NCBI GenBank assembly: GCA_022376515.1
Contig: WTXI01000350.1
Coordinates: forward strand, 1 to 35,767
Direction: 5' to 3'
Length of the DNA: 35,767 nt
From: Lactifluus volemus
Taxonomy: Eukaryota > Basidiomycota > Agaricomycetes > Russulales > Russulaceae
This document shows, piece after piece, positions 19,856 through 30,512 of this stretch. Below the pieces are notes generated by a model that worked only from the letters and a program-made list of their open reading frames with translations, searched no databases and was not told the origin of the DNA. The translations under genes were made by a program, and so were the position numbers. The stretch's first letter is position 1. Every line of letters starts with the position of its first letter.

Positions 19856-21477
19856 ATGTATCATCTCCTCGAGGGAAGGCTCCGCCGATGCCACAGTGAG
19901 CCGATCCGTGAGTTCCAAAGTTTTGTGTTCCCTGATCTGTTCACAAACTTGCGAATTAATAGGGCTTAACAATAATAGACGATACTCACCTATTAGTATC
20001 CTCAAAGGCCTCAACGATGACGTGCTTCTCAATATATTCGATATTTATCGGCTGGCAGATCCCGGATGAATATGACGGTGAAACTGGGACGGTCATTGTT
20101 TGGCGCCGCCAACGTTGGTGGTACAAACTGGCACATGTTTGTCAACAATGGCGAAATCTTATTCTTTCATCATCATCTCGGCTCGACCTTCACCTCTACT
20201 GCACCAATGGTGTACCTGTAGCGGACATGCTCACACATTCACCACATCTACCCCTCACCATCATCTATTATCGCACTAAGGAACGCAGGATACTGACAGC
20301 CGAAGATGAATCGGGTATATTGCTCGCACTTTCACACCGTGATCGTGTGCATCACATTTACTTTTCGGTGCTCCCAAATATGGGGAAGTTCGTCACGGTT
20401 ATGGATGATCAATTCCCAATTCTGGAATGCATGTATATCCAATCTTGGACCGAAGTGGTCCTTCCTGTCAAGTTTCAAGCCCCCAATCGACGCCATATCA
20501 GACTGTCGATGGCTTCCCTTCCAATTGGATCACCCATTCTCACAACGAGTATCGCGGGACTCGTCACTCTCGAGCTTCGCCATATCCCGGCATCCGCCTA
20601 TTTCCCTCCAATTTATCTACTTGCCCGGCTTTCGTTTATGGCTCAGCTGGAGAGGCTGTTCATTACATTTCAATCCCCTATCCCCAACCGTGATGTTGAA
20701 AGGGAGTTGTACCAGACCCCGGATATGACTACACTTCCTAACCTACGCCGGTTTGTGTTCCAAGGTGTGAGTGCCTATTTGGAAGGTCTTGTTTCTCGGA
20801 TCAGCGCCCCTTCGCTTAACACTCTTCAAGTCTATCTTTTTAATCAGCTCTCCTTTACTGTTCCACGCCTCTTGCAGTTCATGCAAACATCCGAGAACCT
20901 CACATTTACCGCTGTCCAGGTAACTTTCGGTGCCCTTTCAGTTTCTTTACATGCGGTCCCTTGGAAATGGGACACTCCTTTGATGTTGGAGATCGGGTGC
21001 GGACATCTCGACTGGCAGGTTGCGTCTGCAGTGCAATTATTTGGTACACTTTCACCTGTACTTTCTGTTGTCGAGCAAGTCACATTCAGCTACGAACAAC
21101 ACAACCAATCATTAGAATGGCACAACAATGTCGACCAAAGTCAGTGGCGTGAACTTCTCAGGCCCTTCACCAACGCGAAGACTATGCATGTACAAGATGA
21201 TCTTGTCGGCAAGATATCCCGCTCCTTACCATCTGACGATGGAGAGTCACCGCTGGAGCTCTTTCCTAACCTCCAGGAGGTTGGATATTCTGGAGGAAGC
21301 GACGCTCGAGGCGACTTCACCGCATTTCTCGATGAACGACTGGTAGCAGGCCATCCTGTGACCCTCCGCATGGTGGATCGCTCGATGTTCGAGGGTCGAT
21401 ATGCCAAAGCACGTGTGGGCGCTGCAGCACTGGTTTCAAGGATTGAAGTACGTCTCGATACAACTACCCATATTTAA
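19856..21477 (+). pseudogene. F-box gene, copy E, frameshifted
   Basis: The family start codon is ATT at 19832-19834; a later in-phase ATG at 19856 could replace it. Exon 1 (19856-19907), a 55-nt intron (19908-19962) and exon 2 read in frame through LNDDVLLNIFDIYRLADP. There an extra C in the run at 20061-20063 brings TGA at 20067-20069. One base later the frame continues cleanly as DEYDGETGTV, WWYKLAHVCQQWRNLIL and on to 21477. A long open frame from ATG 20017 exists only because it begins in the wrong frame across the F-box. The C-terminus also differs: the stop used by B has changed, so the frame reads on about 27 residues after MVDRSMFEG. Together these indicate a pseudogene, although a sequencing error in the C run would restore the main frame. 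Confidence 0.8.
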
Positions 21478-22555
21478 CTCGAGCTCACATTCGCACTGAC
21501 TCTCCTGTTCATGTCAACCGCCAGGATTCAAGTCGTCGATGAGATCGCAATACTGAGTTGCCCAACTGGTTATCTCATTCAACATGGGTCTGTTCTCACT
21601 TTGCACCTTGATGACTATCATATACTACCCTTCCGATTTCGTTGCATGATCGCACACCCTTCTTAGATTCTCTAACTATTGTTTCTCTTCCCTCTGCATC
21701 CCTTGGTGACTGCACAACACATGATCATGCGTACATGTTGGCCACCGTTATTTGTGTTTCGGGGGCGATGTCATTTCCCTTCGATATATGTATATATACT
21801 CTACGACTGCTATGCCTTATTGATTTACAGTACTTCTTCATGACTTGATTAACGTGGCAGTAATGAAACGCTGTAATTCCGGGGATATGCTGTCGAGCAG
21901 TTCGCCGAAGTCGATGACGAAATTTCCAACCTTTTTCTGAACGATACTGTACGCTCCCATCCAACACGCAACTTGCCACGGCGGTCCAGTGTGAGACAGC
22001 TTCTCTGAAAATTTCACCCTCCTGTGGTCTGCGATAAGGAATCTGTCGTGCAGCCGTTGCTAGTGGCAACTGTGTCTTGTGAATCTGCAGAGGCGCGAGG
22101 AGTAAGCAAGCCATCGGCTAGCTCCGGCTCCGGCGGACCGCCAGCCGTCTGGTCGTCGCCCTCCGCGTCTTCTCTTGGGCCTCATCCTTGCCTGGTTTAC
22201 AGTATCGTGCGTGCAGCGCCTCTTTCCTGAACACAGATAGAGGATAAACTGTTAATTATAAGCTGATTTGATACTACCGCATACAGTATACAAGTACGCG
22301 AGTTGTTCGAAAGGAGGACAGCGGCACGCGGCGATTGGCAGGACAGGGCTCAAGAAGAAACATGCCACGTATTTTGTTGCGGTTGTAGGCTCCATCACGG
22401 ACATCTGATTATATGCACATTATGTGCGTTTGGCTGGTCCAGTCATCTCACAGGGTTCTAAGACATACTCTACTCAACACTGGAGCCTACGATCGTTGAA
22501 AATGGCGTATTGACAAGTCATCGACGCGGAGGCTGCAGACGTTCTAGAGGGTGTC
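21478..22555. repeat. Duplicated 3' flank of copy E (homologous to 8534-9478)
   Basis: It matches the 3' flank of B with indels. On the minus strand, about 22050-21850, an open frame reads smoothly to a stop: WQVACWMGAYSIV, then FVIDFGELLDSISPELQRF. The B copy carries the equivalent words in shifted frames. An unrecognised gene end facing the F-box gene was therefore probably duplicated with it and then decayed in B. Confidence 0.65.
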
Positions 22556-22811
22556 AACCATATCGGGTCTGGCGTGCATGTGTGCGATTGCCTTGACTAC
22601 TTGGACCACCCTGACTCCCAAGAGCTCGTCCCTCTTTCTGCGCATACACTCCACTGCACACGCACCTTCAAGTTTACGCATACCACCTCCAGCTCCGAGT
22701 CGAGGATAGCTCGACCGCACATGTGTCAGCAGCGCTTCATAGAAGCGCAGTCGTGGTCGTGGCCCGCGCTATGCAACGAGGGTGGGTGGGTGGTTCACCA
22801 ATGGTGGGCCA

Positions 22812-22965
22812 CGGTGGAGGGTCGGGTGCTGCCTCGAGGATGTAGTGGTTGGGGATGAAGTCACGTCGTCTGTGCTTATCTCAGCGTCGGGTCACTGTAC
22901 AATGTCCGCTACGCTTCCCACGCTGTCATCCTGACCCCGCTGTCACTAATCCCCATTCCAACGGG
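22812..22965. repeat. Inner inverted repeat, left copy
   Basis: About 154 bp matching the reverse complement of 27091-27234. Shared words include GAGGATGTAGTGGTTGGGGA, TACAATGTCCGCTAC and CACGCTGTCATCCTGACCCC. A 13-17 bp stretch near 22865-22880 is absent in the other copy. It brackets copy F on the left. Confidence 0.8.
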
Positions 22966-23732
22966 CGCAGCAGCAGAAATTGGCAACTAGAAGGCGGTAA
23001 TCGAGCGGTTTGCTGCTTCCTTGGATTTTACAACCTCACATCCCTTGCTGATTACAAGTCATGCTTATATCCCAGTTGTCCCGAGTCTTATTCGTGATTG
23101 AGGTGTGATGACATTCAAAGGTGAACGTTACCTGGCACTCAACGACTCCGCCGTATGCGTTACGTTATAAATCTTCCTTCCATGGAACGAAGCTCCGGGA
23201 CTCAGTTGATGTAGTTACAACAGTCCCCCACCTCCGGCTCCAATTTCAATTAGCCTTTTGGACTGGGTTTGCGCGAGTCGGTGTTCGGATAAGGCATCCC
23301 GTAGTTCGGTCATTCGCTTGCAGTCACGGGTGCGGGTGCCACAGCAGAACTAGTATTAGTATCAGGGGCAGATGCAGGTACAGATGCGCCACAGGAGCAA
23401 CGGACTCGAAGTACCCTGACGCAGATGCGGATGGAGCAGATAGCACTGGTAGGGTCATTGATCCAGTAAGAAACAATCGTCTTTGATCCCTCAGGCTGGA
23501 TTCCCTGCGACATCTTTCTCAGGCCGAATCCTGGGAAGTTCAATTTGAGCAGTGCCCACTTACTACTAGTATGTAGACGCCAGCGTGCAATTCTGGATAT
23601 AGATATCGGTCAGCGCCAACCTTTGCAAGGGAAACAGCCACCGCCACAGGAATGAGGCATCTGTCGTTCAAGGGGCCTTTACAGTGATGTACGCTCCTCT
23701 CCACTAGCGAGTCATTACTCACCTCCCCGAAA
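22966..23732. other. Spacer and duplicated upstream flank of copy F
   Basis: No gene up to about 23560, apart from the protein-like minus-strand stretch mentioned with the spacer after D. From about 23570 the sequence matches the upstream flank of C (ACGCCAGCGTGCAATTCTGG) up to the CTCACCTCCC leader before the ATG. Confidence 0.5.
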
Positions 23733-25293
23733 ATGCCTGGATGCTACTCTACCACAATTTATCCTCCCTTCATTAGAAGGCTCCGCCGACTCGGACGTAC
23801 GCAGTTCCAAATCATGACCTTTGTATCCCTGATCTGTTCCTGACCACAAACTTGCCAATTACTAATCAGGGCTCAACAACAATAGACGACACTCACCTAT
23901 CCACATCCTCAATGATGACGTGCTTCTCAATATATTCTATCTTTATCGGTTGGCAGAACCGGACGAATACGAGGACGAGAAAGGCTTGTTGAACTACAGA
24001 TGGGACCGCCAACGATGGTGGTACAAACTTGCACATGTTTGTCGACTATGGCGACATATTATCCTTGAATCACCATCCCGGCTAGACCTTCATCTCTACT
24101 GCGCCAATGGTGTGCCTATAGCGGACATGCTCACGCATTCACCACCTCTACCACTCACCATCCATTATCGCACTTCAAGTTTAGGGGAGATAACAGCAGA
24201 AGATGAATCGGGTATATTGCTCGCACTTTCGCACCGTGATCGCGTGCGTCGCGTTGACTTTTGGATGCTCCCAAATGTGGGGAAGTTCGTCGCGGTTATG
24301 GATGATCAATTCCCTGCTCTGGAACGCATGTATATCTTTTCTCGAACCGAAGTGGTCCTTCCTGTAACGTTTCAAGCCCCGAATCTACGCCAACTCAGAC
24401 TGTGGACGGCTTCCCTTCCAATTGGGTCACCCTTACTCACAACTACTGCCGGCCTTGTCACTCTCATTCTTTCAGATATCCCTGCATCCGCATATTTCCC
24501 TCCGAGCTATATACTTACCCGACTTTCGCTTTTGCTCCAGCTGGAGAAACTGTCCATTGGATTTAAATCCCCTATTCCCACTGGTAATCATAACGACGAA
24601 GGGCAGTTGCACCAGTCCCCGGATATGACTACACTTCCCAACCTACGCTGGTTTGTGTTCCATGGTGCGAGCGCCTACTATTTGGATGGCCTTATTGCTT
24701 GGATCACCGCCCCTTCCCTCAGCTTCCTTCATGTCAAATTTTTTAATCAGCTCTCCTTTACTGTTCCACGCCTCTTGCAATTCATGAAAACGTCCGAGAG
24801 CCTCAGTTTTAGCTCTGTCGAGCTCGCACTCCAAAGGTATTCTGTTCGTGTCACCGCAGACCCTTGGAGGAAAAGCTCCCCATTGGACTTGCGAATCATA
24901 TGCGACCACCTGGAATCGCAGGTTGCGTCCGCGGTGCAAATCTTCGGTACACTTTCACCCCTACTTTCTGCTGTCGAGCAGGTCACATTCAGCTACGAGC
25001 GCCACTATGAATCATCTGAATGGGACAACAACGTCCACAGAAGACAGTGGCGTGAACTAGTTAGGCCGTTCATCAACGCGAAGACCGTTTGTGTGGAAGG
25101 TGCTCCCGTCGGCGAAATGTTACGTCCCTTACTATCTCACGATGGAGAGCCACCACTGGAGCTCCTGCCAAACCTTGAAGAGGTTGAACATTCTGGAGGA
25201 GGCGGTGATCAGGACGTACTTACCGCCTTCGTCGATGAACGACAGGTGGCAGGCCATCCCGTGAACCTGAGCTTGGCACCCAAGTACTTGTGA
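23733..25293 (+). CDS. F-box protein, copy F, two exons
   Basis: Exons 23733-23796 and 23870-25293 around a 73-nt intron (GTACGC...ACTAATCAG) give 495 residues. The intron has the best branch-point-like sequence of the family (TTACTAAT) just before the acceptor. Exon 1 encodes MPGCYSTTIYPPFIRRLRRL and joins in phase 1 to ILNDDVLLNIFYLYRLAEPD. The F-box core is WWYKLAHVCRLWRHIILESP. The rest follows copy C closely, including VKFFNQLSFTVPRLLQFMK, QWRELVRPFINAKTVCVEG and HDGEPPLELLPNLEEVEH. The most obvious differences from C are small indels after the F-box and in the IPTGNHNDEG loop. The frame is undamaged. The gene is flanked by the inner inverted repeat pair. Expected role as an SCF adaptor, target unknown. 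Confidence 0.85.
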
Positions 25294-27090
25294 ACGCTGC
25301 GGGAATAGTCTTGATCGTGGAGCGGCAAAGTACGTCTTAACTCAACTGCTCATATGTCACTAGCATTCACACTAACCAATTCTCGTGTTCATGGCGACCG
25401 CTAGAACCCCGATAATGCAACATTAAGGAACTCGACTAGCTTTTCCTAATCGACATAGCGGTGTGCCAGTGAGACGCCTTCCAGGTTCATACTGTAAGTA
25501 CACACGTTTCATCGAGATTCCTGACTACAATTTCTGGGTGTAATGTCATTTCTTCGTGGTGTATGTACATATACTTTCCTATGCCATTTACGCTTACTGT
25601 TGTAAGGTCAACCACACGGTTGGCCTGGAAACCGCTTTCTGTATGCTCAATCCCGCCTCACTCACACCTTGTCTCGATCCCTTCATTCTTGCCGTGATCT
25701 TCGGCTGAACCACAAAGATCCTGGTTTGTCGCCTCGCCTCGATGAAGGGGCCGCGATATCAGCTCGGGCATGATGCTCTTACGCCTTGGTCAAAGACCCA
25801 ATATCAGCAGCCTCACATCGCATGGTCACCCTATTCATACATGGGCTATATATACTGCAGCTACAGAAGTAGCTAGAGTGTTCAGGGTAATACCTGTAGA
25901 TATAGAAAGGAAACAGAATGTAGTGGAAGCAGGCAGATTCTCGTAGATGTTATAGAAAGGTCACAACAAATCAGGTAAAAAATGAGCCATGTTTTGGACT
26001 GTCATCCGGTGACAGTCCCGTTACAAATAGAGACAGAGAGTGTTTACCCAGTCTCAATAACACAGTAAGTGTCCATATTGTTACCTAAGAGAAGTATCGC
26101 ACCTAATGATTAGGCCTGCAAGTGTTGTCAGTTACATCGCACCGCCTGCCTAAGAGCATGGGTTCCCGAGCCACACCTCGACCCATTGACAAGGGAGTTG
26201 CAAAAGTCAGCAGTGCTAAAAAGATTGTATCTCATCAGTATCTGTCGATGGAGAATTCAGAGGATGACTTGCAAGCATGACCCAGGGCTAGCATGAAAAC
26301 GGGAAGGAGAAGAGTATAACGCATGAGCCGAATGTGAAGAATTAGAGAACACAGAATTCGAGGAGAGGGCAAAGTGACCTTTGCTGAAGTAACTTACACC
26401 TCTACGTACGGCTCGTTCTTAAGTAATTTCAAAATTTCGGGGGGGCGTATTTGCGCTTCCGTTTGGGCCTTCGCACTAGTCTCGCTTAGCACGTCCCCTC
26501 ATATGAAGGTAACGCCAATTAGGTGATGATAAGAACCCTTTAGATAAGGGCCGACGATGCGGAACTACGCCCTTATTGTTATCTGCGTTCTCATAGCAGT
26601 GGATACCAATGAGTGAACAGAAGAAGGAACAGGAAATAAAATGAGAATCAGGGGAGGAGCAGGCGAAGCAATTAAGCGATGGGCCGCGGCGATATTTAGT
26701 ATGAGAAACGAGCTTCTAGCAGATCTGGAGAAACGGAACTGAGAGATCGTTGTTAAATCTTCCTGCTGGTACCACTGGAACAGCCAGATGCTGCACACCG
26801 AGTGACTCACGGGTGAGTTTCAGTCAGAGGGCGTGGGGAAAGGGAGACCTTTCGCAACGCTTCACTGCAGAGCCTTTAAAAACGCGTTGAACCTGTAGTT
26901 ACTAGTAGGTTAGTAGGGGTGTATATGGAAATTGGAACGTGGCCGAGATGGCGTCATAATGCACAGAAGCACAACTCCGTGGCGGATGAAGAAGGAGAGA
27001 GAAGCAGAGCTAGTGGCGAGGCGAAACCCATGTGATTTTAAGGGAAGCGATTACGCAGACTTCGCAAGGCTACAGGGAAGCGACCAATGA
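25294..27090. other. Spacer after copy F
   Basis: The first 200 bases are 3' flank shared with C and G. The remaining 1.6 kb shows no convincing gene. It contains a perfect 8-bp hairpin at 25996-26018 and a run of seven G near 26440. Short frames such as 26810-26565 (minus) have no family features. Confidence 0.45.
25996..26018. repeat. Short perfect hairpin
   Basis: Arms GGACTGTC (25996-26003) and GACAGTCC (26011-26018) around a 7-nt loop. It is not followed by a T run or a CTAG, so neither a bacterial-type terminator nor a Helitron end is implied. Confidence 0.5.
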
Positions 27091-27234
27091 CCCGGTGGAA
27101 TGGGGATTGGGGACAGCGGGGTCAGGATGACAGCGTGGGAAGTGTAGCGGACATTGTACAGTTACCCGACGCTGAGACAACGCAACTTCATCCCCAACCA
27201 CTACATCCTCGAGGCAATGCCCGACCCTCCACCG
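27091..27234. repeat. Inner inverted repeat, right copy
   Basis: Reverse complement of 22812-22965 with one 13-17 bp gap and scattered substitutions. It brackets copy F on the right and lies just before a short open frame (27286-27528). Confidence 0.8.
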
Positions 27235-27285
27235 GGCTTGCACTGCAGTTCAAGTTGTTGGTGACGGTTGGTCGGGCAGCGATAG

Positions 27286-27528
27286 GAGGCTCACTTTGAA
27301 ACGCGGGTAAACATACTAAGCCCTCATGAACAGCATGCGGTGGGAAGCGATGGAATAAAAGTATACGAGAAGGTGGAGCTCGAAGGCGCGACCACTGGCA
27401 CTGGCAAGTCCCGTTCATCAAGTGAGATGCTAAAGGTTACGTACGATGACTCGTATGTGGTTGAGAACCTCTCGCCCGAGGCCGCGGGCATCACACAGAG
27501 CACCGGCGATGGCGACTCAGACAAGTAG
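27286..27528 (+). CDS. Possible terminal exon of an unknown protein
   Basis: An open stretch of 80 codons ends at TAG, entered after GCGATAG, which could be a 3' splice site. The sequence is protein-like: SDGIKVYEKVELEGATTG, then MLKVTYDDSYVVENLSPE and an acidic end DGDSDK. There is no recognised domain and no duplicate elsewhere in the window. Upstream exons, if any, would fall in or before the inner inverted repeat. It may be a gene tail cut by the rearrangement that made that repeat. Confidence 0.35.
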   Translation, partial: EAHFETRVNILSPHEQHAVGSDGIKVYEKVELEGATTGTGKSRSSSEMLKVTYDDSYVVENLSPEAAGITQSTGDGDSDK

Positions 27529-27712
27529 TCTCAATGGCGGTCCGGGTTCGGTCCGGGGTTGTTCACTTGGCCTTGCCCCTGCCACTCGCTTAGTCACTGA
27601 GATGTGAACTAATTTCACTCTCCTCTTACTACCTTAAGGAAACTGCCGCCATGTGAATGAGGCACTGGTCGTCCAAGAGATACTTTCCAATTGTATCCTC
27701 ACCTCCCTGAGA

Positions 27713-27776
27713 ATGCCTGGTTGCTGCTCAACCATAACTTATCCTCCCCTCATTAGAAGGCTCGGCCGACGTTATG
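27713..27776 (+). pseudogene. Orphan first exon of the F-box family
   Basis: The leader CTCACCTCCCTGAGA, ATG and 64 nt reading MPGCCSTITYPPLIRRLGRR are present, ending at the usual donor (GTACGCAG). The exon length and phase match F exactly, yet no normal second exon follows. About 80 bp on, a frame reads RRDDVVLVQIENKILLIHDL then FRLA, which may be a badly eroded F-box start. About 180 bp further the duplicated upstream flank of G begins. It is the remains of a copy whose body was lost. Confidence 0.7.
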
Positions 27777-27954
27777 GTACGCAGTTCGCTTATTCAGTGC
27801 TCTTCTCCACTTACGTTCTGTTTGCGGAGTAACATGGCAGTAAGGAGGGATGACGTCGTGCTAGTACAAATTGAAAACAAGATCTTATTGATCCATGACC
27901 TCTTTCGCTTGGCGGTGTCCACCTACGCGATCGATAATCCCTCAAGAATCAGTC

Positions 27955-28390
27955 AGTCGGTCAGTCAGTGTTTAACGGTGTGTTTCACTGGTTATAATTG
28001 GGAGAAGAAACAACGCACGGAAAAACAGGGCTGTACGTCCATATTCGTTGCGCTCTGTGCTGTGTGCGGTTTGTGTTCGTGACGTGCAGTGGCGTTAATG
28101 GACAGTACTTGAAGTAGTAAGGTATTAACCTGTCTGCGCTGTATCCGCGCGCATACTGTATAAATGTAGGTGATGTATGAAAGTAGAGAATATGAGGTGT
28201 TGCTCATATACTATGAGGTAACGACGCGACGATGATGATGACTAGAAAGGTCACGGCGGACGACACCGTGACGGGTAGCATCCAATTCTGGTATAGGTCA
28301 GCGCCCTTAGCCAAGGACATCGGTCATCCGAGAGGTCTACACCCTGCTGCCGGTGTACACTAACCTCAATCGCATCCACTTCACTCCCTC
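27955..28390 (+). repeat. Duplicated upstream flank of copy G
   Basis: It matches 19401-19855 upstream of E in the same order (GGGCTGTACGTCC, GGACAGTACTTGAA, TATAAATGTAGG). Close to the gene it lacks the CTCACCTCCCTGAAA leader and the usual ATG: the text jumps from CATCCACTTCA to CTCCCTCATGGGACGGCTC. Confidence 0.65.
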
Positions 28391-29889
28391 ATGGGACGGC
28401 TCCGCCGACGTCACGATGAACCAGTCTGTGAGTTCCAAATCGTTGTGTTCCCTAATCTGTTCAAATTTGCGAATTGATAGGGCTTAACATCAATAAACGA
28501 TACTCACCTATCCATATCCTCAACAATGACGTGCTTCTCAATATATTTCATCTTTATCGGCTGGCAGATCCGGAAGAATATGACAACGAAACTGGGATGG
28601 TCATTGCTTGGTCCAACCAATGCTGGTGGTACAAACTGGCACACGTTTGTCGACAATGGCGAAGTATTATTCTCGAATCACCATCCCGGCTCGACCTCCA
28701 TCTCTACTGCACCAATGGTGTGCCTGTAGCGGAAATGCTTGCACATTCACAACCACTACCACTCACCATCGATTATCACACTGTGGATCGGGAGATAACA
28801 GCAGAAGATGAATCGGGTCTATTGCTCGCACTTTCGCACCGTGATCGCGTTCGTCATATTGACTTTTGGGAGCTCCAAAATGTGGGGAAGTTCGTTGCGG
28901 TTATGGATGGCCAATTCCCAATTCTTGAACGCATGTATATCGATTCTCGGACCGAAGTTGTCCTTCCTGTCACGTTTCAAGCCCCCAATCTACGCAATCT
29001 CAGACTGTTGACGGCTTCCCTCCCAATTCGATCACCCTTACTTACCACAACTGCTGCGGGACTCGTCACTCTCTCGCTTCTCAATATCTCAGCATCCGCC
29101 TATTTCCCTCCAAGTTATCTACTTACCCGGCTTTCACCTATGACCCAGCTGGAGAGGATGTCAATTACATTTCAATCCCCTATCCCCAGTCGTGATGTCG
29201 AAAGGCAGTTGCGCCAGACTCCGGACATGATCACACTTCCCAATTTACAATGGTTTGCGTTCCAAGGTGTGAGCGCCTATTTGGAAGACCTTGTTGCCCG
29301 TATCAGCACCCCTTCCCTCAACAGACTTCAAGTCTACCTTTTTAATCAGCTCTCTTTTAATTTCTCACGCCTCTTGGAGTTCATGCAATCATCCGGCGAG
29401 GACCTCAGATTTACCACTGTCCAGGTAACGTTCGGTGCATCTGCTGTTTCCTTACACGTGCTCCATCGGAAGTGGGACACTCCTTTGACATTGGAGATCA
29501 GGTGCAGATATCTCGACTGGCAGGTTGCATCTGCGGTGCAATTTTTTAGTACACTTTCACCTGTACTTTCTGCTGTCGATCAAGTCACATTCAGCTACCA
29601 AGAGCACAAAAAAACATTAGAATGGCACAACGATGTCGACCGAAGACAGTGGCGTGAACTTCTTAAACCATTCACCAACGCGAAGACTCTTCATGTGCAA
29701 GATGGTCTCGTCGACAAAATTTTACGTTCCTTACTATCTCACGATGGAGAGCCACCACTGAGGCTCCTGCCGAACCTTGAGGAGGTTAAATATTCTAGGG
29801 GAAGCGACGCTCAAGACGTACTTACCGCCCTCGTCGCTGAACGACAGGTAGCAGGCCATACTGTGAACCTGAGCATGGTGGATCTATAA
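28391..29889 (+). CDS. F-box protein, copy G, two exons, shortened first exon
   Basis: Exons 28391-28427 and 28481-29889 around a 53-nt intron (GTGAGT...TTGATAG) give 481 residues. The family start was deleted; the first in-phase ATG is now at 28391, where the others have ATT, giving MGRLRRRHDEPV before the phase-1 junction and the F-box start ILNNDVLLNIFHLYRLADPE. The core is WWYKLAHVCRQWRSIILESP. Later parts follow the family (YLFNQLSFNFSRLLEFMQ, LDWQVASAVQFF, QWRELLKPFTNAKTLHVQ). The 5' part resembles E, while the 3' end and flank (HDGEPPLRLLPNLEEV, VLTALVAERQVAGHTVNL) resemble C and F, which suggests a hybrid formed by unequal exchange. No frame damage. Target unknown. Confidence 0.83.
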
Positions 29890-30512
29890 ACCTAAACGTC
29901 ACAGGAACGGATTTGATCGTGGAGAAAAGTACGTCTTAAGTCAACTACTCTTATGTCCCTAGCATTCACACTGACCAACGCTCGTGTTCGTGGCGACTGC
30001 TAGAACCTCGATATCGCAACAGCGAGGAACCAGACTAGATTATCCTAATTGACATAGCCGTGTGCCAGTGAGATGTAGTGCTGTAAGCGCACACGTTTCA
30101 TCTGATTCCCTGACTATAATTTTTGGGCGTGATATCATTTCTCCGTGCATTTACTGTACGATTACTATGCCATAGTTTACATGTACTGTGATCCTGTGAC
30201 TTATAAGATAGCTTGTGCTTGTGCCTTCGTCCCTCTCTACTCCGCTACGTCTACGCCTTCGCAAGCCCAGCGATTCCGACTTATAGAAGCCAATAGCCGC
30301 CAGTTGAAGTATCGATGCAACATCGGCATAGGATACTACACGATAGCTAAGAAATGAGGCGACAACGATGACTTCGGATGAATAACAAGTTAGACGCCAG
30401 CCTTCCAGATACAGTATAGGCTAGCGCTTACCTTAAGGAAAACTGCCGCCGTGGGAATGAGGGACTGGTCGCCGAAGAGACACTCTTAAATCGTATCCTC
30501 ACCTCCCTGAAA
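29890..30512. other. 3' flank of copy G and upstream flank of H
   Basis: The first 200 bases match the 3' flanks of C and F. From about 30420 the sequence resembles the flank before the orphan exon (AAACTGCCGCC, CGTATCCTCACCTCCCTG). No gene in between; a 70-codon frame at 30145-30357 is not conserved. Confidence 0.5.

Noticed and set aside
25996..26018. Hairpin as Helitron end or terminator
   Set aside because: No CTAG-T at the right distance and no T run.
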